Origin: Enterobacter cloacae subsp. cloacae ATCC 13047
Lineage (GTDB): Bacteria > Pseudomonadota > Gammaproteobacteria > Enterobacterales > Enterobacteriaceae
Assembly: GCF_000025565.1 (NCBI RefSeq)
Contig: NC_014121.1
Coordinates: 4,054,216-4,118,215 of the forward strand
Length of the DNA stretch: 64,000 nucleotides
Direction: 5' to 3'
Part shown: piece after piece, positions 24,701 through 33,829 of the stretch
How positions within the stretch are numbered: the stretch's first letter is position 1
Layout: every line of letters starts with the position of its first letter
The notes under the pieces: model-generated
The model's database searches: none
Seen by the model: only the letters and a program-made list of their open reading frames with translations
What the model was told of the DNA's origin: nothing
Translations under genes and position numbers: made by a program

Positions 24701-27700
24701 CGACAAAATCGGTGACGCCGTGGTGGACGGCGACGGCAACTGGAGCTGGACGCCACCCGCCGAACTGCCCAACGGCACCTATGACATTACCCTGACCGTC
24801 ACCAACAAGGACGGCGCGGGTAACGAAAGCGCCCCGTCCCAGCCGGTGACTATCACCATCGACACCGACGCGCCTGCCGCGCCCGCGGTCCCGGTCATTA
24901 CCGACAGCGTCAGCCAGATAACCGGCCCGGTTGCCGATGGCGAAACCACCAACGATCCGCGTCCGGTACTGAGTGGCACCGGTACGCCAAATGATGTGAT
25001 TACCATTTACGACAGCGTTGATGGCGGCACGCCAACCGCCGTGGGTACCGTCACGGTAGACGGCAACGGCAACTGGAGCTGGCGTCCTGAAAGCGCCATT
25101 GACGAGGGCAGCCACGAATTTACCGCTACCGCCACCGACGAGGCGGGTAACGTCTCTGACCCATCTACGGGGATCACTATCACCGTCGATACCCTCGCAC
25201 CGGATACCCCGGTGATTGGCGCCATCGCCGGTGAGCCGAATGGCGGTGTTACTACGGATACCACACCAACCGTCGGTGGAACCGGTGTGACGGGTGAAAC
25301 GGTAATCGTCTACAACAATGGCGTCGAGCTTGGACGCGTGGTTGTGGCTAACGGCGAATGGTCATTCACCCTGCCCACACAGACGGATGGCCCGCTGAAC
25401 ATCACCGTTGCGGCAGTCGACGCTGCGGGTAACGTCAGCGCACTCAGCCCGGTCTTTACCGTCACCGTCGATACCACTGCACCTGAGATCCCGCTGATCA
25501 ACAGCGTTGAAGACAGCCAGCTCACCAACGGGACGCTCTATACCCGCGACGGTACGCCAACACTCAACGGCACCGGCGAGCCGGGCTCCACCGTGATTGT
25601 CAGCGTGGACGGTACGCCATCCACAGTCCTGGTCACCGTCCAGCCGGACGGTACCTGGAGCTGGACCGCCGACACCACACTGGCGGAAGGCCCACACAGC
25701 TTCACCGTCTCGTCGGTCGACCCGGCGGGTAACCCTTCAGGAAGCTCTGCGCCGCTTGCCGTCACGGTGGATACCGTGCTTCCGGCAGCGCCGGACAATA
25801 TCAGCGTGGCTGCACAGGGGACGCCGCTGACCGGTACCGGCGAAGAGGGTGCCACCATTATCGTTACAGACGCCAGCGGTAACGTGATCGGTACCGGGGT
25901 GGTTTCAGGCGGCAACTTCTCCGTGGCGCTCAGCCCGGCCCAGCAGGACGGCGCGGCGCTGACCATCACCGCCACCGATGCCGCAGGGAATCTCAGCCCT
26001 GAAGCCTCCTATACCGTCACCGGTACGCAGCCGAACCTCCCGGACGTTCCCGTCATTACGGTCATCAACGACGATACGGCCCCGGTTACGGGCGATGTGA
26101 AAGACAAAACCACCAACGACACGACGCCGACCCTCGTCGGGACGGCAGAGCCAGGCAGCATAATCACTGTCTATCAGGATGGCGTGCAGGTTCTGCTGCC
26201 AACCGTAACCGCCGATGCAAACGGCAACTGGAGCTATACGCCAGCTCTGCCGCTGGGTGAAGGAGCGCACACCTTTGAGGTCACCGCCACGCTGAATGGC
26301 GAAACCAGCGGACGTTCGCCAGTGGCGACCGTCACTGTTGATCTCACCGCCCCTGACGCGCCTGCCATTGGCGCAGTTATTGATGATGTCGGCCCGGGCA
26401 CCGGTCCACTCACGGACGGGCAGACCACCAATGACAACCGCCCAACCCTGACCGGTAGCGGCACGGCGGGCGATACCATCTCCATTTACAGCAACGGCAC
26501 CCTGCTGGGCACCACCGTGGTCGGCCAGACGGGTAACTGGAGCTTCACGCCGTCCGCGCTGGCGGAGGGCAATAACGTCCTGACCATCCGTGAAACCGAT
26601 CCGGCGGGCAACCAGAGTGCGCCATCGGCAGGCTTCACCATCGTGGTTGATACCAGCTCCACCACCCCGGTGATTGTTAACGTCACCGATGATGTCGGCA
26701 ACACCGCCACGACCGTGGTCAGCGGCAATACCACCAACGACGCAACGCCTACCCTCTCCGGTACGGCGGAAGCGAACAGCGTGGTGACGATCTTTGATGG
26801 CAATACGCAGATTGGCATCGTCACGGCGGACGGTACCGGCGCGTGGAGCTTTACGCCTGAGACCGCCCTCGTCGAAGGGTCACACAGCTTCACCGTCAAG
26901 GCCACCGATCCGCAGGGTAACGTCAGCCTGTCGTCAAACGCCTGGAGCGTGGTGGTTGACCTGACGGCGCCAGCGGTCCCCGTGCTGGAAACCGTCAGCG
27001 ACAACGTGGCGGGCGGGATTGTCGGTAATCTCACCACCGGCCAGGTCACTAATGACACCACGCCAACGCTCAGCGGGACAGGCGCCGTCGGCAGTACCAT
27101 CCACATCCTGAACAATGGCGTGGAGATCGGTACCGCACCGGTAGACAGCAACGGCAACTGGAGCTTTACCCCTAATCCGGCGCTGGGAGATGGCAGCTAT
27201 AACATTCGCATCAACGCCAGCGATGCCGCCGGTAACGTCTCAGCCAACTCGCCGGTCTTCGTCTTCACGGTTGATACCGCAGGTCCTTCCGCGCCGGTGG
27301 TTACCAGTGTGATTGACGATGTCGGTCCGGTCACCGGGACGCTCACCAGCGGCAACAGCACCAACGACACAAAACCCACCTTCAACGGCACGGGCGAAGT
27401 CGGTTCCACGGTGCACATCATTGTTGATGGCAGCGAGATTGGCACCGCGGTCGTCAATGCTCAGGGGAACTGGACCTTCACCCCGGGTACCGCGCTCACC
27501 GAAGGGCCACATGCCATCACCTTCAACGCCACCGATACTGCAGGCAATACCGGCAGCACGTCGGCACCGATTAACCTGACGGTGGATACCTCCGCACCAA
27601 CAGCGCCGTCCATTTTGACCGCGAGCGATAACGTGGGCAGCGTTCAGACACCGCTCTCCTCCGGGCAGAGCACGGACGATACCACCCCAACCCTTAGCGG

Positions 27701-30700
27701 CACAGCCGCGGCCAACGCGACCATCACTGTCTATCAGGACGGCCAGCAGGTCGGCACCGCCCAGGCTGACGGCAGCGGCGCGTGGAGCTTTACCCCGTCC
27801 ACAGCGCTGGCGAATGGTAGTCACACCTGGTCCGTCACGGCCACCGATGCGGCGGGCAACGTCAGCCCCGCATCGCCTGACTTTACGCTGGTGGTGGATA
27901 CCACTGCGCCTAACGCGCCGGTTATCAGCCAGGCGGTTGATGACGTGGGCACGATCACCGGCCCTGTCAGCTCCGGACAAAGCACCGACGACACCATTCC
28001 GCGTCTCGTCGGTACCAGCGAGCCGTTTGCCACGGTGAACATTTATGAAGGAACGACGCTGGTGGGCACCGGTACCGCGGATGCCAGCGGAAACTGGAGC
28101 ATTCTGCTGACCACCACGCTGGCAACCGGTCCTCATAGCTTTACGGCTCAGGCGACGGATGCGGCAGGTAACACCAGCGCGCCGTCAGCGACCTTCAACC
28201 TGACCATTGACACCACGCCGCCTGCGCAGCCGGTGCTGAGCAGCATTGTGGATGACGTCGGGAATGCCGCCACGCCTGTCGCCAATGGCGGATTGACCAA
28301 CGACGCGCAGCCAACCCTCACCGGGACGGCGGAAGCGGGCGCGACGGTGAAAATCTTCGATAACGGCGTGCAGATTGGCAGCGTTGTCGCCACCGGCGGT
28401 AACTGGAGCTTTACGCCATCCCCGGCGCTCAGCGATGGTCAGCACAGCCTGACGTTCACCGCCACCGATGCGGCGGGCAACGCCAGCGCACCCACCAACG
28501 GGTATGTGATCAACGTGGATGCCACCGCGCCAGCCGCACCGGTCATCAGCGCGATTGTAGACGACGTGGGCAGCGTTACCGGGCCGGTGACGGGCAATAA
28601 CCCGACCAACGACACCCGACCAGCGTTGAGCGGTACCGTCGAAGCCAATGCGACGGTGCGTATCTACGACGGTAGCACGCTGGTTGGCACGGTCACCGCC
28701 GATGCCAACGGCAACTGGACGCTGGCGCAAACCACCACCACGCTGACGGAAGGTTCGCACAGCTTCACCGCCACCGCCACCGATGCCGCGGGCAATACCA
28801 GCGCGCCATCAACCGTGACCACAATCCTGGTGGACCTGACGGCACCGGGCGCACCGACCAGCCTGCAGGTGATCGCTAACGGAACCCAGGTCACCGGTAC
28901 CGCGGAAGCGGGCAGCACCGTCACCATCACCAGCGGTAACGGCACGGTGCTCGGTACCGCGACGGCAGACGGTAACGGCAACTTTAGCGCTACCCTCACC
29001 ACGGCGCAGACCAACGGTGAAGCCCTGCTGGTCTACGCGACCGATAAGGCCGGTAACGCTGGCGTCAGCGCCTCGGTGGTTGCGCCATCAACCAACATTC
29101 CAAACGCACCGGTTATCGCCAACATTGACGATAACGTCGGTAGCGTTACCGGAGGGCTGACCAACGGTAAAACCACCGATGACACCACGCCAACCCTGAG
29201 CGGCACCGCACAGCCGAACGCCACCGTCACGCTGTATAACAACGGCGTGTCGATGGGTACGGTAGTGGCGGATGCCAGCGGTAACTGGAGTTTTACGACC
29301 CCGGCATTAAGCGAGGGCTCACACGCCTTTACCGCCACGGCAACCAACTCAGCCGGCACCAGCCCGATCTCGCTCTCGACAACCGTTATCGTCGACGTGA
29401 CGGCGCCAAACGCGCCTGCCGGGACCTTTAACGCTGACGGCAGCGTATTGACCGGTACGGCGGAAGCGGGCAGCACCGTCACCATCCGCCTCGCGGACGG
29501 GTCAACGGTGACCACCACCGCAGACAGCAATGGCGCCTACAGCTACACCTTCCTCAACAAGCAGACCGAAGGCCAGACGCTGCAGATCACGGCCACCGAT
29601 GCGGCGGGTAACACCTCGCAGCCGGGCTCGGTCCTTGCGCCGGTGGTGCCGCTCTCTGCCAGCAATAACGTTGAAGAGCTGGATCTCAGTACCACCGCCA
29701 CCGTCACCAACAGCCAGTACAGCGACTATGGCTTCCTGCTGGTGGGTGCCGTAGGCAACGTGCTGACCCTGCTGGGCAACGATACAGCCCAGGTTGAGTT
29801 CAACGTGGGCAGCGGCGGCAGTGCGGATATTGTGGTCAATGCCAACGCCACGGGGGCGGTGCTTTCGCTGCTCAACACCCTGGAGCTGGTGGTGCAGCGT
29901 TTCGATACCGTCAACAACACCTGGACCACCGTCGTGGATACCGGACAACCGCAGTTCGCCGACCTGCTGACCCTTGGGGCCACCGGCGTGTCGCTGAACC
30001 TGACCGGGCTCGCTGATGGCCAGTATCGCGTGCTGAGCTACAACACCAACCTGCTGGCAACCGGCTCGTACACCAGCCTGGATGTGGCGGTGAAAGAGAC
30101 CAGCGCCGGGACTGTAACGGGCGACACCAGCCTGGACGGTAACGTGATCCTGGATACCGATCCTACCGCAGGCAGCGATAACGCCCCGGCAGGTACGACC
30201 GTCTCCGCCGTGACCAACGCGCTGGGGGTCACCACCAGCGTTAACGCCGACGGCACGGTGATTCAGGGGCAGTACGGTACGTTGACCATTAACCGCGACG
30301 GTAGCTACACCTACAACCTCACCGACACCAGTGCCGCGGTGATTGGCCGCACGGAGAGCTTCACCTACACCATTACCCATAACGGTGTCAGCGCGTCGGC
30401 GAACCTTGTGCTGTCGCTCGGTTCGGGCAGCGTGGCGAATGGCATTGTCGCCGTAGACGACGCGGCTTCCCTGACCTTCGACACCACCGTCCAGGCCATC
30501 GATAACGGCACATCATCGCAAAGCGGCTTTACCCTGGTGGGGATCAATCTCGGCAACACGCTGGGGCTGAACCTGCTGGACGACATGACCAACCCGATCA
30601 TCTACACCGTGGAGGAAGGTACAACCCGCACCATGACGATTCAGGCCTCCGTGGGGGGTGTAGCCCTGGCATCGGTGTTCGACCTGTACGTCTATAAGTT

Positions 30701-32342
30701 CAACAACGCAACCCAGACCTTCGAGCAGATGCGCGTTGAGCCGGGCTGGCTGCGTGCGCCGCTGCTGGGCGGCACCTCCTCGCAGCTGACGCTGAACCTG
30801 CCTGCCGGGGAGTATCTGTTCCTGCTCAATACGGCGGCAGGGATCACCGCGCTGACGGCCTACACCCTGAGCGTGCTGCAGGATCATGTCTACAGCGTCT
30901 CCAGCATCGGGGAAAGCACCACGGGGGATGTGCTGGCGAACGATCCGGTGCCGGATGGCACGGTGGTGACGGAAGTGAACGGTGTGGCGGTTAACAGCAG
31001 TGGAACAACCGACATTCAGGGAGAATACGGCACGCTGACCATTGATTCGTCCGGCCAGTACACCTACACCCTGAATAGCGGCGTGGGTGCGGACCATATC
31101 AGCACGCCGGACACCTTCGTCTATACCATTACGGCACCAAACGGCGCGAAAGATACGGGCTCACTCAACATTACCCCAACCGCGCGGGCAATGGATGCGG
31201 TGAACGATGTCAGCACCGAGATGAGTGTCACGTCGGTACACCATACCTCGGCCTACTCTGACACCACCGTCGGTAGCGCCAGCTGGACCACCTCGTTGCT
31301 AGGTACCACCACGGGCAGCGGAAGCGGGACCTTTGTGGTGGATCCGAACACCGCCCTGCATAGCGCGTCGCTGCACTTTGACGTCGCGTCGCTGCTGGCG
31401 CTGGGCGGGCTGACGGTGAACTGGACGATCAGTGATGCCAACGGTGTTATCCGCACCGGCTCCTTCAGCGGCGGCTCGCTGCTGGGCGGCAGTATCGACG
31501 TGCCCCTGACTGGGCTGGATCTGAACGCCGGGACCTATACGCTGAGCTATACCGGCAGCGTACCGGGGCTGAGCGTGGGCAATATCACCATCACCCCGAG
31601 CGTGAACGGTACCACCTACTCGCTGACCCAGTTCGACTCCACCAGCGGCCACACCGTTGACGGCAATATCTTCGACGGTACAGATTCCGCCGGGGCGATG
31701 GATCAGCTGCAGTCGGTCGATACCCGCGTGACCATTACCGGCTTCGACGGCACCACCACCACGCTGGATCCTTACACCGGCAGCACGCTGGTCAACGTCA
31801 CGGGTCATTACGGCACGCTGTCGATTGGCGCAGACGGCCACTACACCTACACCCTCAACAGCGGGGTGTCGCTCTCAACCATCACGTCGAAGGAGGTCTT
31901 CAACTACACCCTCACCGATGCCAACGGCAATACGGACACTGCCACGCTGACCATCAATATGGCGCCGCAGTTCGTCAGTTCTGAGCATAACGATGTCATT
32001 ACCGGCACCGCGTACGGCGATACGCTGATTTATCAGGTGCTGAACAGCACCGCAGGCAACGCCACCGCGGGTAACGTCAGCAGTACCGCCGGCGATCACT
32101 GGACCAACTTCTCGCTGGCCCAGGGAGACAAAATTGACATCGGCGATCTGCTGGTGGGCTGGAACGGCAGTGCGTCAACGCTCGGTAATTACCTGCATGT
32201 GACGAACAGCAATGGCAGTACCGTGATCGCCATCGACCGTGACGGTACAGGAAGCACCTATACCAATACCACGCTCGTGACGCTTGATAACGTCCAGACC
32301 ACCTACGACGAGTTAGTTAACCAGCAACACATCGTGACCTGA
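21702..32342 (+). CDS. bapA: BapA-like giant Ig-repeat adhesin, type I secretion substrate
   Basis: 3546 residues. There is no Sec signal; the N-terminus (1-110) resembles the BapA prefix domain. It is followed by a hydrophobic Gly/Ala stretch (WPWVLGGIVAAGGIAAAAS, about 118-136) and an acidic linker (GGGGGGDDDDD). I count about 25 Ig-like repeats: roughly 20 long ones of about 100 residues with the core PTLSGTAEPGSTVTIY...WSFTP...ATDAAGN, and 5 short ones lacking the first half. The C-terminal third has three VCBS-like modules (YGTLTIxxxGxYTYTL), then a degenerate RTX-like EHNDVITGTAYGDTLIY and the secretion-target end. Salmonella BapA, with the same operon and the same side of the nrd region, promotes biofilm and intestinal colonisation. 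The gene is immediately followed by its own exporter. Confidence 0.93.
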   Translation: MSQISVISKLTGVETTTEGTQVTLSHSSIVELKVERANVADFARNGNDLVITLHSGEVITVKNFFVTDAQGASQLVLQDSEGALWWIQDPAGAATYESIASTDVLLAASGSDAGGAAIWPWVLGGIVAAGGIAAAASTGGGGGGDDDDDNGSNPGTPTNPSDPDTTPPNAPSGLQFSPDGKTVSGTAEPGSTITLKDADGNVIGTGKTGSDGKFTIDLGTPLTNGEQITATATDSSGNTSPGTTVTAPDTTAPDAPDILLVNDDAGDKAGPLENGQRTDDARPTFSGIGEPGSTITLYDNGKQIGTTTVDAKGSWSFTPTTDLTNGSHTITTTATDAAGNTSPASAAVSFVVDTVAPGAPTISSATDDIDPGKGTVSSGGSTNDPRPQLSGTAEPGSTVTIYDGSVAIGTAVTGSNGTWTFTPSVNLGESTHQFTVRATDAAGNTGPASPVFTLTVDLTPPATPTAIVLSDETGAIKGAITAGQFTDSSEPLLAGRGEPGGTIQVYDNGVLIGQTTVLPNGTWSLRPDNPLAEGPHSITIKQTDAAGNQSAESQPVNFTVDTTPPALPVIAINPVGTQVTGTAEPGSKIVITNSNGDVIGRATTDGNGNFVATLSPAQTNGEQLSVVATDAAGNQSPAASLTAPDTTPDILSVVDDQPGVTGPISQNGITNDRTPTLNGTAEPGSTITIHSGGDVLGTVVVPSSGQWTFTPSTPLAEGAHVLTATSSNGNVSNAWTITIDGTAPDAPAITQLVDNVPGGTGPVGANDTTNDATPTLNGTGEPGSTITIRLDGVDIGTAVVGSSGAWTFTPTTPVGDGAHTLTAIATDVAGNTSPVSGGFTFTVDTTPPPVATLATVTDDAGDVKGPLSSGDTTDDTQPLLQGSAPDGTVITVYDGTTLLGTATLDGSGGWSFTPTTPLTDGPHSLTIHATDAAGNTSISDPFELVIDTVAPATPDTPAITVNPDGSAPTSLNPGETTRDTTPTLSGTGNPGDTVTIYNGTDKIGDAVVDGDGNWSWTPPAELPNGTYDITLTVTNKDGAGNESAPSQPVTITIDTDAPAAPAVPVITDSVSQITGPVADGETTNDPRPVLSGTGTPNDVITIYDSVDGGTPTAVGTVTVDGNGNWSWRPESAIDEGSHEFTATATDEAGNVSDPSTGITITVDTLAPDTPVIGAIAGEPNGGVTTDTTPTVGGTGVTGETVIVYNNGVELGRVVVANGEWSFTLPTQTDGPLNITVAAVDAAGNVSALSPVFTVTVDTTAPEIPLINSVEDSQLTNGTLYTRDGTPTLNGTGEPGSTVIVSVDGTPSTVLVTVQPDGTWSWTADTTLAEGPHSFTVSSVDPAGNPSGSSAPLAVTVDTVLPAAPDNISVAAQGTPLTGTGEEGATIIVTDASGNVIGTGVVSGGNFSVALSPAQQDGAALTITATDAAGNLSPEASYTVTGTQPNLPDVPVITVINDDTAPVTGDVKDKTTNDTTPTLVGTAEPGSIITVYQDGVQVLLPTVTADANGNWSYTPALPLGEGAHTFEVTATLNGETSGRSPVATVTVDLTAPDAPAIGAVIDDVGPGTGPLTDGQTTNDNRPTLTGSGTAGDTISIYSNGTLLGTTVVGQTGNWSFTPSALAEGNNVLTIRETDPAGNQSAPSAGFTIVVDTSSTTPVIVNVTDDVGNTATTVVSGNTTNDATPTLSGTAEANSVVTIFDGNTQIGIVTADGTGAWSFTPETALVEGSHSFTVKATDPQGNVSLSSNAWSVVVDLTAPAVPVLETVSDNVAGGIVGNLTTGQVTNDTTPTLSGTGAVGSTIHILNNGVEIGTAPVDSNGNWSFTPNPALGDGSYNIRINASDAAGNVSANSPVFVFTVDTAGPSAPVVTSVIDDVGPVTGTLTSGNSTNDTKPTFNGTGEVGSTVHIIVDGSEIGTAVVNAQGNWTFTPGTALTEGPHAITFNATDTAGNTGSTSAPINLTVDTSAPTAPSILTASDNVGSVQTPLSSGQSTDDTTPTLSGTAAANATITVYQDGQQVGTAQADGSGAWSFTPSTALANGSHTWSVTATDAAGNVSPASPDFTLVVDTTAPNAPVISQAVDDVGTITGPVSSGQSTDDTIPRLVGTSEPFATVNIYEGTTLVGTGTADASGNWSILLTTTLATGPHSFTAQATDAAGNTSAPSATFNLTIDTTPPAQPVLSSIVDDVGNAATPVANGGLTNDAQPTLTGTAEAGATVKIFDNGVQIGSVVATGGNWSFTPSPALSDGQHSLTFTATDAAGNASAPTNGYVINVDATAPAAPVISAIVDDVGSVTGPVTGNNPTNDTRPALSGTVEANATVRIYDGSTLVGTVTADANGNWTLAQTTTTLTEGSHSFTATATDAAGNTSAPSTVTTILVDLTAPGAPTSLQVIANGTQVTGTAEAGSTVTITSGNGTVLGTATADGNGNFSATLTTAQTNGEALLVYATDKAGNAGVSASVVAPSTNIPNAPVIANIDDNVGSVTGGLTNGKTTDDTTPTLSGTAQPNATVTLYNNGVSMGTVVADASGNWSFTTPALSEGSHAFTATATNSAGTSPISLSTTVIVDVTAPNAPAGTFNADGSVLTGTAEAGSTVTIRLADGSTVTTTADSNGAYSYTFLNKQTEGQTLQITATDAAGNTSQPGSVLAPVVPLSASNNVEELDLSTTATVTNSQYSDYGFLLVGAVGNVLTLLGNDTAQVEFNVGSGGSADIVVNANATGAVLSLLNTLELVVQRFDTVNNTWTTVVDTGQPQFADLLTLGATGVSLNLTGLADGQYRVLSYNTNLLATGSYTSLDVAVKETSAGTVTGDTSLDGNVILDTDPTAGSDNAPAGTTVSAVTNALGVTTSVNADGTVIQGQYGTLTINRDGSYTYNLTDTSAAVIGRTESFTYTITHNGVSASANLVLSLGSGSVANGIVAVDDAASLTFDTTVQAIDNGTSSQSGFTLVGINLGNTLGLNLLDDMTNPIIYTVEEGTTRTMTIQASVGGVALASVFDLYVYKFNNATQTFEQMRVEPGWLRAPLLGGTSSQLTLNLPAGEYLFLLNTAAGITALTAYTLSVLQDHVYSVSSIGESTTGDVLANDPVPDGTVVTEVNGVAVNSSGTTDIQGEYGTLTIDSSGQYTYTLNSGVGADHISTPDTFVYTITAPNGAKDTGSLNITPTARAMDAVNDVSTEMSVTSVHHTSAYSDTTVGSASWTTSLLGTTTGSGSGTFVVDPNTALHSASLHFDVASLLALGGLTVNWTISDANGVIRTGSFSGGSLLGGSIDVPLTGLDLNAGTYTLSYTGSVPGLSVGNITITPSVNGTTYSLTQFDSTSGHTVDGNIFDGTDSAGAMDQLQSVDTRVTITGFDGTTTTLDPYTGSTLVNVTGHYGTLSIGADGHYTYTLNSGVSLSTITSKEVFNYTLTDANGNTDTATLTINMAPQFVSSEHNDVITGTAYGDTLIYQVLNSTAGNATAGNVSSTAGDHWTNFSLAQGDKIDIGDLLVGWNGSASTLGNYLHVTNSNGSTVIAIDRDGTGSTYTNTTLVTLDNVQTTYDELVNQQHIVT
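22200..29650 (+). repeat. Tandem Ig-like repeat array inside bapA
   Basis: About 25 repeat units, most of about 300 bases, with alternating conservation. The nucleotide sequence of the WSFTP, ATDAAGN and VDTTAP segments is nearly the same in many units, so recombination between units can change their number. Read alignment across this stretch is prone to collapse. Confidence 0.9.
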
Positions 32343-32361
32343 TAGCACCTGTAGTACCTGA

Positions 32362-32382
32362 CCCGGGCGCACTGCGCCCGGG
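32362..32382 (+). other. GC-rich stem-loop between bapA and bapB
   Basis: CCCGGGCGCA and TGCGCCCGGG are exact reverse complements separated by one base, 20 bases after the bapA stop. No T-run follows, so it is not a complete terminator. It could act as a partial attenuator or a 3' stabiliser, giving much more adhesin than exporter. Confidence 0.7.
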
Positions 32383-32425
32383 CATAAACAATAAAGCTGT
32401 ACTTATTTTTTATTAGGGACATGAC

Positions 32426-33829
32426 ATGGGAAAGATGATGCCTTACTGGTGGCTCTCGTGCTGCCTGATATCTGTGCCCGCACTCTCCGCTAATCCGGCG
32501 GCGATGATTAATACCGGACAACTTCGCGAAACGCAGGAACTCCCCTCCCTGAATGGCCGCGTGGCGCCTGTGGCGGGCAACGCCGCCCCCGGCACGCTGC
32601 AGCTTGGCGACGCCGTCAACCGCGCCGTCACCTGGCACCCGGCCATCAGTGAAGCGGTAGGAAAACTCTACCAACAGAGTGAAGAGGTGGACGTCGCCAA
32701 ATCGAAATACTACCCGCAAATTAACGCCGGTATGGACAATGGCTATACCCATGACGGCGACGATAATGGCTTTACGCCATCGCTGGTGCTCTCTCTTTCC
32801 CAGATGCTGTACGACTTTGGCAAGGTAGCAAGCCAAGTGCGTGCCGAAAACGCCGGGGTTGCCCAGCAGCAGGCCAACGTGCTGGTGAGCATCGACACCA
32901 TCGCCCACGATACCGCCATCGCCATGGTGGAAGTACAAACCTGGCAGCAGATGGTCGATACCGCAAAAGAACAGCTCGACGCTCTCTCCTCCATTGGCAA
33001 GCTGACCCGCCAGCGTAACGACGAAGGGGCCACCTCGCTCTCTGACGTGGTGCAGACCGATGCCCGTATCGAAGGGGCCCGCGCCCAGCTCATGCAGTAC
33101 CAGGCCAGCCTCGACAGCGCCCGCGCCACGCTGATGAGTTTTCTCGGCTGGAACACCCTCAACGAGGTGGGCAACGATTTTCCGCAAAAGCTGGCCCGCA
33201 GCTGTGATATCGCCGAACCGGACGATCGTCTGGTGCCAGCGGTGTTAGCGGCCTGGGCGCAGGCTAACGTCGCGCAGGCCAACCTTGACTACGCCAACGC
33301 CCAGATGACTCCGACCGTCTCGCTGGAGCCGGAAGTGCGTCACTACCTCAACGACCGCTATGCGGGTAACGAAACGCGGGATCGCACGCAATACTCCGCG
33401 TGGGTGAAAGTGCAAATGCCGCTCTATCAGGGCGGCGGCCTCACCGCCCGGCGTAACGCTGCCGGACACGCGGTGGAAGCGGCGCAATCCACCATTCAGC
33501 GCACCCGCCTTGAAGTTCGCCAGAAGCTGCTTGAGGCGCGCAGTCAGGTGATGAGCCTGCTCAGCACCCTGCAGATCCAGGGTCGTCAGGAGGCGCTCAG
33601 CGCCCGCACCCGCGAGCTGTATCAGCAGCAGTATCTTGACCTTGGCTCACGCCCGCTGCTCGATGTGCTCAACGCCGAGCAGGAGGTCTACCAGGCGCGT
33701 TTCACCCAGCAACAGACCCTTGGCCAGCTGCATCAGCTGCAGCTCAACTGCCTCTACAACACCGGGCAGCTGCGCCATGCGTTCGATCTTGATAACCGCA
33801 CCATCCAGACCGTGGAGATCCAGCCATGA
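32426..33829 (+). CDS. bapB: TolC-family outer-membrane factor of the BapA exporter
   Basis: 467 residues. A Sec signal peptide (MMPYWWLSCCLISVPALSA) is followed by the duplicated OEP architecture with long helices rich in Gln, Ala and Leu; LGDAVNRAVTWHPAISEA opens the first repeat and WVKVQMPLYQGGGLTARRNAAG the second beta/helix segment. It forms the outer-membrane channel that exports BapA in one step. The 3' end overlaps the ABC exporter gene as ATGA. Confidence 0.9.
   Translation: MGKMMPYWWLSCCLISVPALSANPAAMINTGQLRETQELPSLNGRVAPVAGNAAPGTLQLGDAVNRAVTWHPAISEAVGKLYQQSEEVDVAKSKYYPQINAGMDNGYTHDGDDNGFTPSLVLSLSQMLYDFGKVASQVRAENAGVAQQQANVLVSIDTIAHDTAIAMVEVQTWQQMVDTAKEQLDALSSIGKLTRQRNDEGATSLSDVVQTDARIEGARAQLMQYQASLDSARATLMSFLGWNTLNEVGNDFPQKLARSCDIAEPDDRLVPAVLAAWAQANVAQANLDYANAQMTPTVSLEPEVRHYLNDRYAGNETRDRTQYSAWVKVQMPLYQGGGLTARRNAAGHAVEAAQSTIQRTRLEVRQKLLEARSQVMSLLSTLQIQGRQEALSARTRELYQQQYLDLGSRPLLDVLNAEQEVYQARFTQQQTLGQLHQLQLNCLYNTGQLRHAFDLDNRTIQTVEIQP

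Noticed and set aside
22200..29650. CRISPR-like regular repeats
   Set aside because: Units are about 300 bases, in frame and protein-coding (Ig-like domains), without unique spacers.
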